This document shows, piece by piece, positions 18,159-27,389 of a DNA stretch of 47,925 bases (its first letter is position 1; each line of letters begins with the position of its first letter). The notes beneath the pieces were generated by a model, which was not told where the DNA came from, searched no databases, and saw only the letters and a list, made by a program, of their open reading frames with translations. The stretch lies in assembly GCA_030066785.1 (NCBI GenBank), contig JASJAZ010000026.1, forward strand, positions 1-47,925, written 5' to 3'. Origin of the DNA: Desulfobacterales bacterium (GTDB lineage Bacteria; Desulfobacterota; Desulfobacteria; Desulfobacterales; JASJAZ01). The position numbers were made by a program, and so were the translations under genes.

Positions 18159-19085
18159 ATGCCAGTAAAAGTTGCAAGTGAATGGTTAAATTCATGTTCG
18201 GGGTGTGAAATCTCCATCATCGACATGGGGGAAAGGTTGCTGGATGTCCTCAAGGTGGCAGAATTTGTTCATATTCCAGCATTGATGGATCAAAAATACT
18301 TCGGGCAGTTAGGCGACGGCCAGCATATCAACATCCCAGAGGCCGATGTAGGCATTATCAGTGGTGGTATTCGCAACGAGGAGCATCTCGAAGTGGCAGA
18401 AGAGATGCGACGCAAATGCAAACTCATCATTGCCTTGGGCACCTGCGCCACCCATGGTGGCATCCCGGCGCTGTCCAACAGCTATACCCCGGAAGAAATT
18501 TTAGAACGATACTACTCTACCGAAACCACTGATAAACCGCAGACCTATCCCTCGGAGGATATCCCGCCCCTGCTGGATAGTTGTTATGCCCTCGATGAAA
18601 AAATCAACGTCGATATCTATGTTCCTGGTTGTCCGCCTCACTCGGATCATGTCTTCAATTCCCTGGTGGCGCTGGTGGAAGGCAAACAACCACAACTGCC
18701 TGAAAAAAGCGTATGCGACACCTGTCCAACTCAACGCGAGGGCAAGGGAGATTTGAAGCAGATGCAGCGTTTTTTACAGCCGCCGCAATACGGCGCACCG
18801 GACGAGCCCTTGGATCAAATGCGCTGCCTGCTGGAACAAGGACTGATGTGCATGGGTCCCGTTACCCGTGCCGGCTGCGGGGGTGACAATATTCATCCTC
18901 GTTGCATTTCGGCCCGGGTGCCGTGTCGCGGTTGCTACGGCCCGGTCAAACATGATGGCAATCAGTTAATGGATATGCTCAATGCGCTGGCATCCAACGG
19001 CATCGACGTCAAAACGCTGCCCGAGCGGCGTTCGCTGCTACGGTTTTCCGGCGCCCATGGAATGCTACGCGCAACCACCAAATGA
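18159..19085 (+). CDS. mvhG: [NiFe] hydrogenase small subunit (MvhG-like)
   Basis: A 308-residue small subunit of the cytoplasmic group 3 type, lacking a Tat signal. Proximal-cluster ligands are visible in SEWLNSCSGCE (C13, C16), ALGTCATHGG and YVPGCPPHSD. The C-terminal part has further Cys (AGCGG, RVPCRGCYG) for additional clusters. It passes electrons from the active site in MvhA to MvhD. The start follows CAGGAGTGATAAGCC, 50 bases after the frhB-like gene, and the large subunit follows after 16 bases. Confidence 0.93.
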   Translation: MPVKVASEWLNSCSGCEISIIDMGERLLDVLKVAEFVHIPALMDQKYFGQLGDGQHINIPEADVGIISGGIRNEEHLEVAEEMRRKCKLIIALGTCATHGGIPALSNSYTPEEILERYYSTETTDKPQTYPSEDIPPLLDSCYALDEKINVDIYVPGCPPHSDHVFNSLVALVEGKQPQLPEKSVCDTCPTQREGKGDLKQMQRFLQPPQYGAPDEPLDQMRCLLEQGLMCMGPVTRAGCGGDNIHPRCISARVPCRGCYGPVKHDGNQLMDMLNALASNGIDVKTLPERRSLLRFSGAHGMLRATTK

Positions 19086-19101
19086 AAGGAGATCATAGCG
19101 T

Positions 19102-20565
19102 ATGTCGCAAGTTATCAATATACAGCCGATTACTCGAATTGAAGGGCATGCCTCCATCGGCATTCAACTGGATGACGACGGCAATGTGCGCGATGCCAAA
19201 TTGAATGTAATGTCCCTGCGGGGATTTGAAAAATTCGTCGAAGGCAAACCCGCCGAGGAACTGCCGCGGATTGTCAGTCGTATTTGCGGTATTTGCCCTT
19301 GGATGCACCACTTAGCATCCAATAAAGCGGTGGATGGATGCTTTGGTGTGACGCCGACCGCCACCGGTCACAAATTACGGGAATTGATGCAAACTATCGC
19401 TCATGCTGAAGACAAGCTTTTGCATTTTTTCTTTCTAGCGGCTGCCGATTTCGTGATTGGACCAGACAGCGATTACGCCGTGCGTAACGTGATCGGTATC
19501 GCCAAGGCCAATCCGGATTTAGCCAAACAGGTCGTGAAAACCCGCCAGATGGCAAAGATGATCCTTGATAAATTCTCAAGCAAAACCATTCATCCTGTTG
19601 CTGGGGTACCGGGTGGCTTTGCCAAACCAATGCTGGAGGAAGAACGCAAAGACATCTTGGCTAAAATGCATCAAATACTTGATTTTGCCTTGTTTACTAT
19701 CGATTTTGCCAAAAAAGACGTGTTTCCCAAATACATCGATGTGATTCAGAACCTGGGGATCATTAACACCGGTTTTATCGGCACCGTAGATGATAACGGG
19801 GCGTTAAATCTGTATGATGGCAGTATTCGTCTCATGAAAGCAGACGGTTCTTTTGCAAGCTTTAAAGCACATGACTATGCCGATTATATAGGTGAACAGG
19901 TTGTTCCTTTTTCCTACGGAAAATTTCCATATGCCCGCTGCTGGGACGAGGGCTTTTCCATGGATTTGGATCAGCCCAAAGGTATCTACCGTGCCAACAC
20001 ACTGGCCCGCATCAATGTGGCAGATAAAATGGCGACACCCCGGGCTCAGGCGGAGCTGGAAGAATTCCGAGCGCAGTTTGGCCGTCCAGCTCAGGCCACC
20101 CTTTTATACCATTATGCCCGACTGATCGAAGAGGTGTATGCCTGTGAGCGCGCTATCGAGATTCTGGAAGATTCAGAGATCACAAACCCCGATGTACGCG
20201 CAAAAGTTGAACCTAAGGCCGGCCGCGGCGTGGGTTGTGTTGAGGCCCCCAGGGGGACCCTGATTCACGATTATTCCACCGATGAAAATGGTCTGATTAC
20301 CCGCGCCAATATGATTGTGGGTACCACCCATAATTTGGGACCCATGAACATGAGTGTCAACCAGGCTGCCCGAACCCTTATCAAGGATGGACATGTAAAC
20401 GAAGGGATACTCAACCAGATTGAGATGGCCGTACGCGCCTATGATCCGTGAATTTCCTGTGCAACCCATCGCCTGGATGGCGGTGATGGCATATCAATCA
20501 CGATTACAGATGCTGAAAACCAGATTATCCGCAGATGGCCTAATACCGAGAACGGTAAAGCCTAA
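19102..20565 (+). CDS. mvhA: [NiFeSe] hydrogenase large subunit (MvhA/Vhu-like), selenocysteine at active site (Sec450)
   Basis: The ORF track ends at TGA 20449-20451, but the frame continues to TAA 20563, giving 487 residues. The N-terminal motif RICGICPWMHH (C62, C65) supplies two active-site ligands. The C-terminal motif is AYDP-U-ISCATH, where ordinary enzymes have DPCxxCxxH, so one nickel ligand is selenocysteine. The remaining 31 residues after His456 (RLDGGDGISI...) form the tail normally cut off by a maturation protease such as the one at the head of this operon. Taken at face value the track's version would lack two of four metal ligands and could not work. It is the last gene of the operon. 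Vhu hydrogenases of methanogens carry the same substitution. Confidence 0.95.
20467..20488 (+). promoter_or_regulatory. SECIS-like hairpin after the hydrogenase UGA
   Basis: CATC-GCC-TGGAT-GGC-GGT-GATG pairs as 3 bp, a 3-base bulge, then 4 bp, with loop UGGAU. The loop is nearly the same as that in mvhD (UGGAG), and its first G is likewise 24 bases after the UGA. Confidence 0.6.
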
Positions 20566-21026
20566 CTTCTCAGTTCTAAAAAAGGAGAATTTTACTTATT
20601 GAATATAGTGTCCATATAAAACTGGTATTGCTTCGGATCGCTGGAGTTTGACTGGCTAATAAAATACACTAACCAGACCAACTTCAAAAATTAAATACAA
20701 CATTTCTATAACGGTTGAGATTGGGCAATGTGTCATAAATGCAATGCTTTCGGGTGAATATTTTACCGATGAGGCCAAATGCGATCAGGCCATTGCGTGC
20801 CAGCACAAACGACCCAGCGATCTGAAGCAACAATACCTGATACCGTAGCGGTATGGGGGGAGCTTTAAATGCCGCCATAATCTTATTTTAACGTCATCTT
20901 TGCGGAAAGCTCGATTGCAATCTGCGTTGCCAAATCCCGTTAGGCGCGCATCCAAATTATGGGTAGATTCTCCAATAACTTCATGGAAGTTACAGACCTA
21001 TTGTAAGAGACCATGACGGAGGCATT
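20566..21026. other. Intergenic region after the hydrogenase operon
   Basis: No convincing gene. AAAAAGGAG at 20579-20587 looks like a ribosome site, but the only frame behind it ends after a few codons. A 64-residue minus-strand ORF (20684-20878) is hydrophobic with no signature. I did not find a clear intrinsic terminator for the operon. Confidence 0.4.
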
Positions 21027-21878
21027 ATGAAAAAAAATCATCTGGAAAATATCATGAATCCGCATGTTGTCAGTGTCAAGCCGTCTACCCCCGTTTCAAA
21101 TACGATTCGCATCATGCGAAAAAATGGTATCAGCAGTATTCTCATCGTAGACGATACAAAACCCATTGGCATCTTTACCGAACGAGACATTGTACGTTCA
21201 GCTACCCAGGGCAAGCCCAAGTTTGAAGTTGAAATACACACGTTAATGACATCACCGGTCATCACGGTTAAGCAGGACATCGATATGTATGATGCTTACC
21301 AGCACTTGATCATTAATGATATCCATCACCTTGTTGTCGTTGACGATGATGACCGGGCCGTGGGCATGCTTACGCCAACCGATCTCATAACGCATATGGA
21401 AGAGGGCTTTTTCGATCAAGATATAAAGGCCCTCCGCGCGATGCATGCGGCTATGTTTTTGATTACAGAAAAAATCACGGTGATGCGGGCAATACAGCAT
21501 ATGGTCCATAAATCCCAAAGTTGCCTTGTCGTTGCAAAAAAAAACAAACCGGTCGGATTTATCACTGAGCGTGAGATTGCCCGCTTGCTTCTGAAACGGA
21601 CACATGTCTTAAAGCAACCCGTTCAAGCAATAATGAGTACGTTGGTTCCTACCGTTGCCTGGGACGCAACGTCTCAGGAAGTGGCAAGAATTATGCGAAC
21701 GCAGCGAGTCCGACAAGTGGTGGTCCTTGATACCAGGGGTGAAATCCTTGGATTATTAGACCAGTCCGATCTCATCAAAGGGCTTGAAAACAAAAAGGTA
21801 GAGATTTTGAAAAGCATTATTATTAAACAGGCCCACGAGATTCAAGGACTTAAAAGACGAATCATGCAAACCGCCTAA
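21027..21878 (+). CDS. Four-CBS-domain regulatory protein
   Basis: A 283-residue soluble protein made of two CBS pairs: about residues 8-62 (IMNPHVVSVKPSTPVSNTIRIMRKNGISSILIVD), 68-130 (LMTSPVITVKQDIDMYDAYQHLIINDIHHLVVVD), 148-198, and 204-262 (IMSTLVPTVAWDATSQEVARIMRTQRVRQVVVLD). A short charged helix follows. The recurring GIFTERDIVR, GMLTPTDLI, GFITEREIA and GLLDQSDLI strings mark the four domains. CBS pairs bind adenine nucleotides and act as energy sensors. No effector domain is attached, so it probably acts on a partner. The ribosome site GGAGG is 5 bases from the ATG. It is separated from the hydrogenase operon by 461 bases. Confidence 0.93.
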   Translation: MKKNHLENIMNPHVVSVKPSTPVSNTIRIMRKNGISSILIVDDTKPIGIFTERDIVRSATQGKPKFEVEIHTLMTSPVITVKQDIDMYDAYQHLIINDIHHLVVVDDDDRAVGMLTPTDLITHMEEGFFDQDIKALRAMHAAMFLITEKITVMRAIQHMVHKSQSCLVVAKKNKPVGFITEREIARLLLKRTHVLKQPVQAIMSTLVPTVAWDATSQEVARIMRTQRVRQVVVLDTRGEILGLLDQSDLIKGLENKKVEILKSIIIKQAHEIQGLKRRIMQTA

Positions 21879-22332
21879 CACATTGATAAAGCAATATATT
21901 TTTGGCTTCCTGATTTCAAAGCATCACATGCATTTTCGCGTAGTGGCATTATGGGTGGGAAATAAATGAAGCATTGAATTTACTTGATAAGAGCTAAACC
22001 ATTAGGGTATGTGGGTTGATGGCATATTGAATGGCGGGAAAATAGACGCAAACAAACACTGACTCTTTAAAACCGCAAGCTTTTGGTCATACAACTTAAC
22101 GGTAATAGTTGTTGTTCAAGTCTAAAAATTCGAGAAGTATTATTTTGCTGATTTTTCCTGAGGATCGAGTTTTATTTAAACGTATAGCGATCCTCAGCGG
22201 TGTTGATCAAATTTTTTCTAATGGTTGTATCCTTGACCGTAAAGCTGAATGGCACTTAAATTTGGGGTGATGAGAAAACTGCTCAAAACTTTGCACAACT
22301 AAAGACAGAAATCCAATATCGATATCTCGCCA
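21879..22332. other. Intergenic region between convergent genes
   Basis: About 450 bases, moderately AT-rich, between the CBS gene and the glycine-zipper lipoprotein gene, which point toward each other. No ORF with coding features and no unambiguous terminator stem were found. Confidence 0.4.
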
Positions 22333-22770
22333 TTAGTATTCACCCGTCAGTTTTTCGCCCTCACAAATCTCTTCCACCCTTTCACTGACAAGATATCCCT
22401 TGTCCCATTCGCGTTTGGTCACTTTGCGGCATTTGGTGTGTTGATCTTTTGGTCCTGGAATCGCTTCGATGGCATAGTTCTCTTTATGATCATAGTAGAC
22501 CAGCCGTTTATTGGTTAAAGCGGCTTCACGCATAATTTGGTGCTGCTGGTCAACCGCATTTCCCACAATCGCACCCAGTAAGGTTCCCACTCCTGCTCCG
22601 ATAAGGGTAGCTTCGGCATCCCGGCCGATAAGCGATCCTGAAAAAGCACCGATGCCTGCTCCAATGGCTGCTCCGCGCTGGGTGTTATAATAATGAGAAT
22701 GCCGGCTGGCACATGAAATCAGCAATACGAGGGCAATGATTATAAACACGCTACTTTTAAATAGTTTCAT
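22333..22770 (-). CDS. Glycine-zipper outer-membrane lipoprotein
   Basis: A 145-residue protein with a lipoprotein signal (IIIALVLLISC-AS; lipobox Cys20). A glycine-zipper segment follows, RGAAIGAGIGAFSGSLIGRDAEATLIGAGVGTLLGAIVGNAVD, typical of 17-kDa antigen/YMGG-like proteins. The C-terminal 65 residues are charged with Cys pairs (KCRKV, EEICEGE). Such zippers pack into or through membranes. The start is supported by AAGGGGGAGCGACAG before ATG. It is the last gene of the minus-strand caspase region, 119 bases after the caspase-propeller gene, and may be its final member or an independent unit. Confidence 0.85.
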   Translation of the reverse strand: MKLFKSSVFIIIALVLLISCASRHSHYYNTQRGAAIGAGIGAFSGSLIGRDAEATLIGAGVGTLLGAIVGNAVDQQHQIMREAALTNKRLVYYDHKENYAIEAIPGPKDQHTKCRKVTKREWDKGYLVSERVEEICEGEKLTGEY

Positions 22771-22889
22771 CTGTCGCTCCCCCTTTTCAAGTTAATTAAA
22801 CGCCCACAACTGTTGACCTGACTGGTTTGATTTTTTGCTTACTTCAGACGTTTGATTGAGGAAATGGTTTACTTTGAACGGCAGGCAAT

Positions 22890-25346
22890 TTAATAATTGT
22901 AGACCAAAATGTTGTCACTCAATACCATGAAGGGATAATGCACCATCTCTGGTCGACGAAGATCAATAACGGCAAACCCCTTCCGTTTTTGCCATCCTTC
23001 CGAAAGCGAAACACTTTTTATCAGTCTGGATAAATCCTGTGAATATATCTGAAATTTCATATTTGAATAGAACACTTTGCTTTTTCGATACGCGGCGGCA
23101 AGCGGATTCTGATTCCCCAAAAGGGTTTCATAAGAATACACCAACACCTCTTTATCACCATCGCCATTATAGTCGTGGGCACCCACGACTCTGAATTCCT
23201 GGTTAGAAGGTGAACTATTCATTTGTTTTTTCTGTACTACCTGCAAACTTTTATTCAATTTATACAAATTCATTTTACGATCAGTCGCGTAAATTCTTTT
23301 GCGGCGGAGAGAGGCGACTGATAACACCGCATTCATATACGATTTAAATGGAGTCATCTTGCCATCAATAGTGTCAATACTTTTGGGGCGGAAAGGGGTC
23401 GCCGATGATATCGCCATGCTTAATATCGAATTTGCCGTATCAAGCTGCTGGTCGATTTTGCCAGACCGCTTAATTTTATAAATCCCGCCTTCATCTTTTC
23501 GCAACTTAGAGGACGTGAATTTATAGGCGTACACATGGCGCCGATCACCATGCGCGGAATTGTCCAGCCGCACACGAATACCCGTGTAATATTCACCCAT
23601 CGCCTTCACCCAATTGGTTTTACCGTCGTTGGTAACACTGATGAGATATGCTTTTCTGTCATGGGTTTGGTTGTGTAGCGCCTGATTACCGTCGGCTGAA
23701 CTGTAGGTGCCGATGATGATATCGGGACGTCCGCCCTTGTTCTCCCATATGACGATGTTTAGGGGCTTGGGGCCAATAAGATAGCGCCACAGTTCGCTGG
23801 CGTGTTGGTCATATACTATAATGCCACGCGAATTCGGGGCATGGTCGGCAGTTGTGACAGCTATAATTTCCTTGCGGCCGTCCAGGTCTAGGTCAGCCAG
23901 ACCGGCTATTTTCCCATCACCATCCGGTTTGCCCTGCTGGTAGTGTTTTATTGTTCTGACATGATGCCACAGCTCTTGTCCGTAGCTGCTTAAAAGCAGT
24001 AGATGAATGCTGCTATCATCCATCCCTGACAAAGCAATGGCTGGCCGTGACTGCCAGCTGTCAATCAGGTCAAGCGTGACCGGATAACTAAATTCTCTTT
24101 TCCATAGAACCGATCCGTCGGCTCTAAATACATAAAGCGTGTGACCGGAAGCGGTAACAAATTCTTCCTTGCCATCCATATCCAAATCATAGGCCATCGA
24201 ATTCGAATAATCGCCGACATTCCGATTGGCTACAGTTAGCCTGGCAAACGGTTCGCGCTGGTGTATCACCGGTGTAGTAGATTCAATTAGAATCGGTAAG
24301 ACGTGGTTGGCCGGCAGGCTAATCTTTTGAAGATACAGGGTTTGTCCACCTTTTTTGACCATAATAGTCGTGGGGCCGGCAACAGCCGGTAGCCGATGCC
24401 GGCCGATTTTTAGCCGATGTCCGATTTCAGTGTTGCCGGACCACACATCAATTTCATTAACCCTTGTGTCGATCAAAATGGTGGCGTGATCCTTATGGGT
24501 CGGACTATGATAGAAAATCATATCGCCGTTGCCCTCGATGTAGCCAAACTGAGGGGTCTGCCGGCTAAAAGACTGTTGCGTGATGCTTGGGCGCAAGGTG
24601 GCATAAATTTCGGTGGCGGTGATGTGGCCATCGGAATTGATGTCCGCTGCGCCGTTTAGTGCGGCCAGCAGATGATCGGTAAACAAACCGTGGCCTTGAG
24701 ACTCTATGGCCTGCTCCGATCGGCTGCCGGCGGTTAAAATTTGAATACTTCTGGTTTGCATCATTTTGTTGATATAAACGGCGTCTTGCTTCGGATGCCG
24801 TTTGATGGCGCGGGTCAAACCGAGTCCTGAATAGCACGAGTCAAAGGCGAGCAGAATATGTTTAGACTTAAATTGCTTAATCGTGTGATTCAACCGATCC
24901 ATGGGCAGCATGGTGCCCTCCCAGTCATATGTATCTGCATCGGAAGGCACCAGATAGCCGCGCTCCCGCCCTCCAGGTAAATCCTCCGTCTGTCCGTGAC
25001 CGGCAAAATAGAATACAAACCTGGCGTTCGCATCAACCGATTGGCCAATCACCCTCAATTGATCCATAATGTTTTGCCGTGTGGCTTTTTGGTTGGTGAG
25101 CGTGATTACTTGAAAGTTTTTTTGCTTCAAAACAGTAGCCATCTCAGCCGCATCCTTGGCCGCATACTCCAAATTCGGCCAATGGGTATATTGATCAATG
25201 CCAACCACCAGAGCATATGACGATGAGTAACCTGTTTTAAATACCGCTGCTGGTAGGGTTTTTGGCCCAACAACCCAGATGGTAACTAAAACGGTCAGTA
25301 ACCGCAGCAATAATAGTCCTTTTGATAGGGCATCACATCGTATCAT
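22890..25346 (-). CDS. Secreted caspase-like (C14) protein with C-terminal FG-GAP/VCBS-like repeats
   Basis: An 818-residue protein with an N-terminal hydrophobic signal or anchor (about 10-35). The caspase fold spans about 42-290: SYALVVGIDQY, catalytic His in FVFYFAGHG (H117) and catalytic Cys in LLAFDSCYSG (C171). An EF-hand-like loop DINSDGHITATEI follows. The remaining 500 residues contain FG-GAP-type calcium loops (DLDMDGKEEFV, DLDLDGRKEII, DYNGDGDKEVLV) that suggest a beta-propeller. The dyad is intact, so it is a plausible active protease. The catalytic part would sit outside the cytoplasm, unlike classical metacaspases. Its ATG overlaps the stop of the upstream caspase gene (ATGA), showing translational coupling. 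The propeller may provide substrate or cell-surface binding. Confidence 0.88.
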   Translation of the reverse strand: MIRCDALSKGLLLLRLLTVLVTIWVVGPKTLPAAVFKTGYSSSYALVVGIDQYTHWPNLEYAAKDAAEMATVLKQKNFQVITLTNQKATRQNIMDQLRVIGQSVDANARFVFYFAGHGQTEDLPGGRERGYLVPSDADTYDWEGTMLPMDRLNHTIKQFKSKHILLAFDSCYSGLGLTRAIKRHPKQDAVYINKMMQTRSIQILTAGSRSEQAIESQGHGLFTDHLLAALNGAADINSDGHITATEIYATLRPSITQQSFSRQTPQFGYIEGNGDMIFYHSPTHKDHATILIDTRVNEIDVWSGNTEIGHRLKIGRHRLPAVAGPTTIMVKKGGQTLYLQKISLPANHVLPILIESTTPVIHQREPFARLTVANRNVGDYSNSMAYDLDMDGKEEFVTASGHTLYVFRADGSVLWKREFSYPVTLDLIDSWQSRPAIALSGMDDSSIHLLLLSSYGQELWHHVRTIKHYQQGKPDGDGKIAGLADLDLDGRKEIIAVTTADHAPNSRGIIVYDQHASELWRYLIGPKPLNIVIWENKGGRPDIIIGTYSSADGNQALHNQTHDRKAYLISVTNDGKTNWVKAMGEYYTGIRVRLDNSAHGDRRHVYAYKFTSSKLRKDEGGIYKIKRSGKIDQQLDTANSILSMAISSATPFRPKSIDTIDGKMTPFKSYMNAVLSVASLRRKRIYATDRKMNLYKLNKSLQVVQKKQMNSSPSNQEFRVVGAHDYNGDGDKEVLVYSYETLLGNQNPLAAAYRKSKVFYSNMKFQIYSQDLSRLIKSVSLSEGWQKRKGFAVIDLRRPEMVHYPFMVLSDNILVYNY

Positions 25347-27079
25347 TGTCTGCTCATATGTAGTTGTGGATAGCTGATAAGTTTTAGTGCAGCTTGGGCG
25401 GCATCTAAGCGTGTCGCGTACTGTATCGATTTTATCCCGTAGACCCCGACCAACTGTTCCAGCTCGCTGAACAATACCGATCCCGGATGAATATCTTCTT
25501 TGCCCACAAACAATTCAAGTGTTGGCGGTTTGTTGGCAAATGCAAACAATTTCACGGTCTCCGTTCCAAAAGGCCAGTGAACCCTGAATCTATCTGGAAG
25601 AATTCGCTTTTCACCCGGTATCAATAGCTTCAACTCAGATGGATCAGATGGATACAAAACATGCACGGCCCCGGCCGGATCAACATCGATTAGAAGCATA
25701 TAGGCCGGTTTTTCGGTGCTGATTTCAAACCCAAGAGTTTCATCTTCACTGATAATGCTTTTTTGGTATGAGCCGCTGAGCTCGATTGCAACGTTAAATT
25801 GCTGATGCGGATAGGCTAGATTTACCAGTGGTTGGATACGCAGATGTCGCCTTATGCGATCCACCACCTGGTGGATATCGCTGGATGTAAAGCGGCAAAG
25901 CGGATGCATGTTTGGCAGGGCCAGAACAACCGCGTCGCCATCTTTGGCCAGGATAAGATCCGGTTCAGCACTGACGATTTCAACACCACCAATCTGTGAT
26001 ATGTGCCTTTTTAAAAGGGATAATCGTTTTTCGATCCGAACTCGTAAAGTCGGCCTTGTTGCGATCAGCTTTCGGCTATCAGTAGCCAGCCCCTGTCCCG
26101 AACGTACAAAAAAGGCTCTAGCGTGCAGATTTTTGGCGTTTCCGCCTTGCTTGGGCAGCGCCTGGGGTGTTTGTTTGAACCGCTTTTGAACAATTGACCT
26201 GATGGCGGTATACATCTCCATCTGGCTCCAGGCACCGTCATTATTGGTGTCAATTTGCACCTGGCCGTCCAAAACTCTTAACAGCGAGTCCGTCAGGGCA
26301 CCATGCGGTTTCCCATCGATGGTCGGATACAGATAGAGCAGGTCGCGTTGAATGTCTCTGGCAATTTCGTTTTCCGATGAAGCCGAAATGTAAAATATGT
26401 TTTGATACGGATACGGTTCGTTGCGAATTATATTTTCTTCAAAGCTTCCGATGGATCGTTCTTCTTCAAAGACGCTCTTTGAATCCAACCTAATATGGCG
26501 GCTGAGATTTAACGGCTGGTTCGCACCGACTGATCGAACAGTGTTACCTGAAAAACAGGTATCAAACACCATCAGGACCTGCCGATCGCGGTCAAGCTGT
26601 TCAAGCATGGGGCGCAGATCGCGCTTGCCAACAATCAATTGTGACATCAACACCTCAATGGATTGGTTGGCATCCATGTTAAAATCTGCGGGCACCAGCG
26701 CTCCCGACGTATGCGGCAGAGGCAGCGCCATCAGATCATCTCGCCGGCTGGTCCCATGACCACTAAAGTATATGAAAATACGATCACCCGGCTGGGAACG
26801 GTGCGCCAGTTGCTGAATTTCACCAAGAATTCGGGACTTGGCCGCTTCCTGGTTGATGAGTACCCGAATGTTTTCGTGCTTGAAATCATATTTGGATGCC
26901 AGCACAGTCTTCAGCGCAGCCACATCATGGGGGGGGCCTTCCAACGTCCGGGTTTTGTATTGGCCGATACCGATCAAAAGAGCATGGTTGGCAGCGTTTA
27001 CATTGGGAGCGACCAGGCCGGCCATTGAAAGGATCAGTACCCCAATCGCTGCGGTTATTTTAAGATTGCATATCATCAT
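25343..27079 (-). CDS. Secreted caspase-like (C14) protein with DUF4384-like C-terminal domain
   Basis: A 578-residue protein with a cleavable signal (ITAAIGVLILSMAGLVAPNVNA-A). The caspase domain spans residues about 31-300: HALLIGIGQY, His dyad member in IFIYFSGHG (H108), Cys in LMVFDTCFSGN (C175), EF-hand-like DTNNDGAWSQMEM. The C-terminal part (about 420-540) resembles DUF4384: YMLLIDVDPAGAVHVLYPSDP...ETVKLFAFANKP. The next gene overlaps by four bases. It is a paralogue of the caspase at 28330-29769. The upstream gap of about 310 bases holds an inverted-repeat element. Confidence 0.9.
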   Translation of the reverse strand: MMICNLKITAAIGVLILSMAGLVAPNVNAANHALLIGIGQYKTRTLEGPPHDVAALKTVLASKYDFKHENIRVLINQEAAKSRILGEIQQLAHRSQPGDRIFIYFSGHGTSRRDDLMALPLPHTSGALVPADFNMDANQSIEVLMSQLIVGKRDLRPMLEQLDRDRQVLMVFDTCFSGNTVRSVGANQPLNLSRHIRLDSKSVFEEERSIGSFEENIIRNEPYPYQNIFYISASSENEIARDIQRDLLYLYPTIDGKPHGALTDSLLRVLDGQVQIDTNNDGAWSQMEMYTAIRSIVQKRFKQTPQALPKQGGNAKNLHARAFFVRSGQGLATDSRKLIATRPTLRVRIEKRLSLLKRHISQIGGVEIVSAEPDLILAKDGDAVVLALPNMHPLCRFTSSDIHQVVDRIRRHLRIQPLVNLAYPHQQFNVAIELSGSYQKSIISEDETLGFEISTEKPAYMLLIDVDPAGAVHVLYPSDPSELKLLIPGEKRILPDRFRVHWPFGTETVKLFAFANKPPTLELFVGKEDIHPGSVLFSELEQLVGVYGIKSIQYATRLDAAQAALKLISYPQLHMSRQ

Positions 27080-27250
27080 TGCTCGATTACTAACTCAGAA
27101 CCTATTTCCAAACTGCATCTAACACCCAATAGCGACTTTATTAGCCTCTCCTTAAAATGCTCACATAACTCTTATGTCTGCTTTGCTTTTACTTCGGCCT
27201 GTGCCCTGCTCTTGGCCGCGATCCAACATTTCTGCGATGGGTTCGAGTCT

Positions 27251-27389
27251 AAAGCGTATCTCAAAAAATAGATTAGGGTTCCTGGCAAGGCGTGAAGCGG
27301 CGAGAAAGCGGAGCATACACGTAGTATGTGAGCATTTTGAGCCGGTTTACAACACCGCCAGGGGCACTTAGATTTTTTTGCGATGCGTT
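27251..27389. repeat. Palindromic MITE/REP-like element of about 140 bases
   Basis: The outer arms AAAGCGTATCTCAAAAAATAGATT (27251 on) and the reverse complement of the right end (AAAACGCATCGCAAAAAAATC) are imperfect inverted repeats. Inner arms CTGGC and GCCAG flank a centre with the hairpin CATAC-ACGTA-GTATG (27315-27329). The element fills the gap between two genes of the caspase region and ends at the stop codon of the TPR-OmpA gene. It resembles non-coding palindromic repeats dispersed in genomes of this group, but copy number cannot be seen here. Confidence 0.6.

Noticed and set aside
20684-20878. Hydrophobic 64-residue minus-strand ORF resembling a sorting tail
   Set aside because: It lacks a true PEP-CTERM or similar motif and any upstream exported gene; too weak to call.
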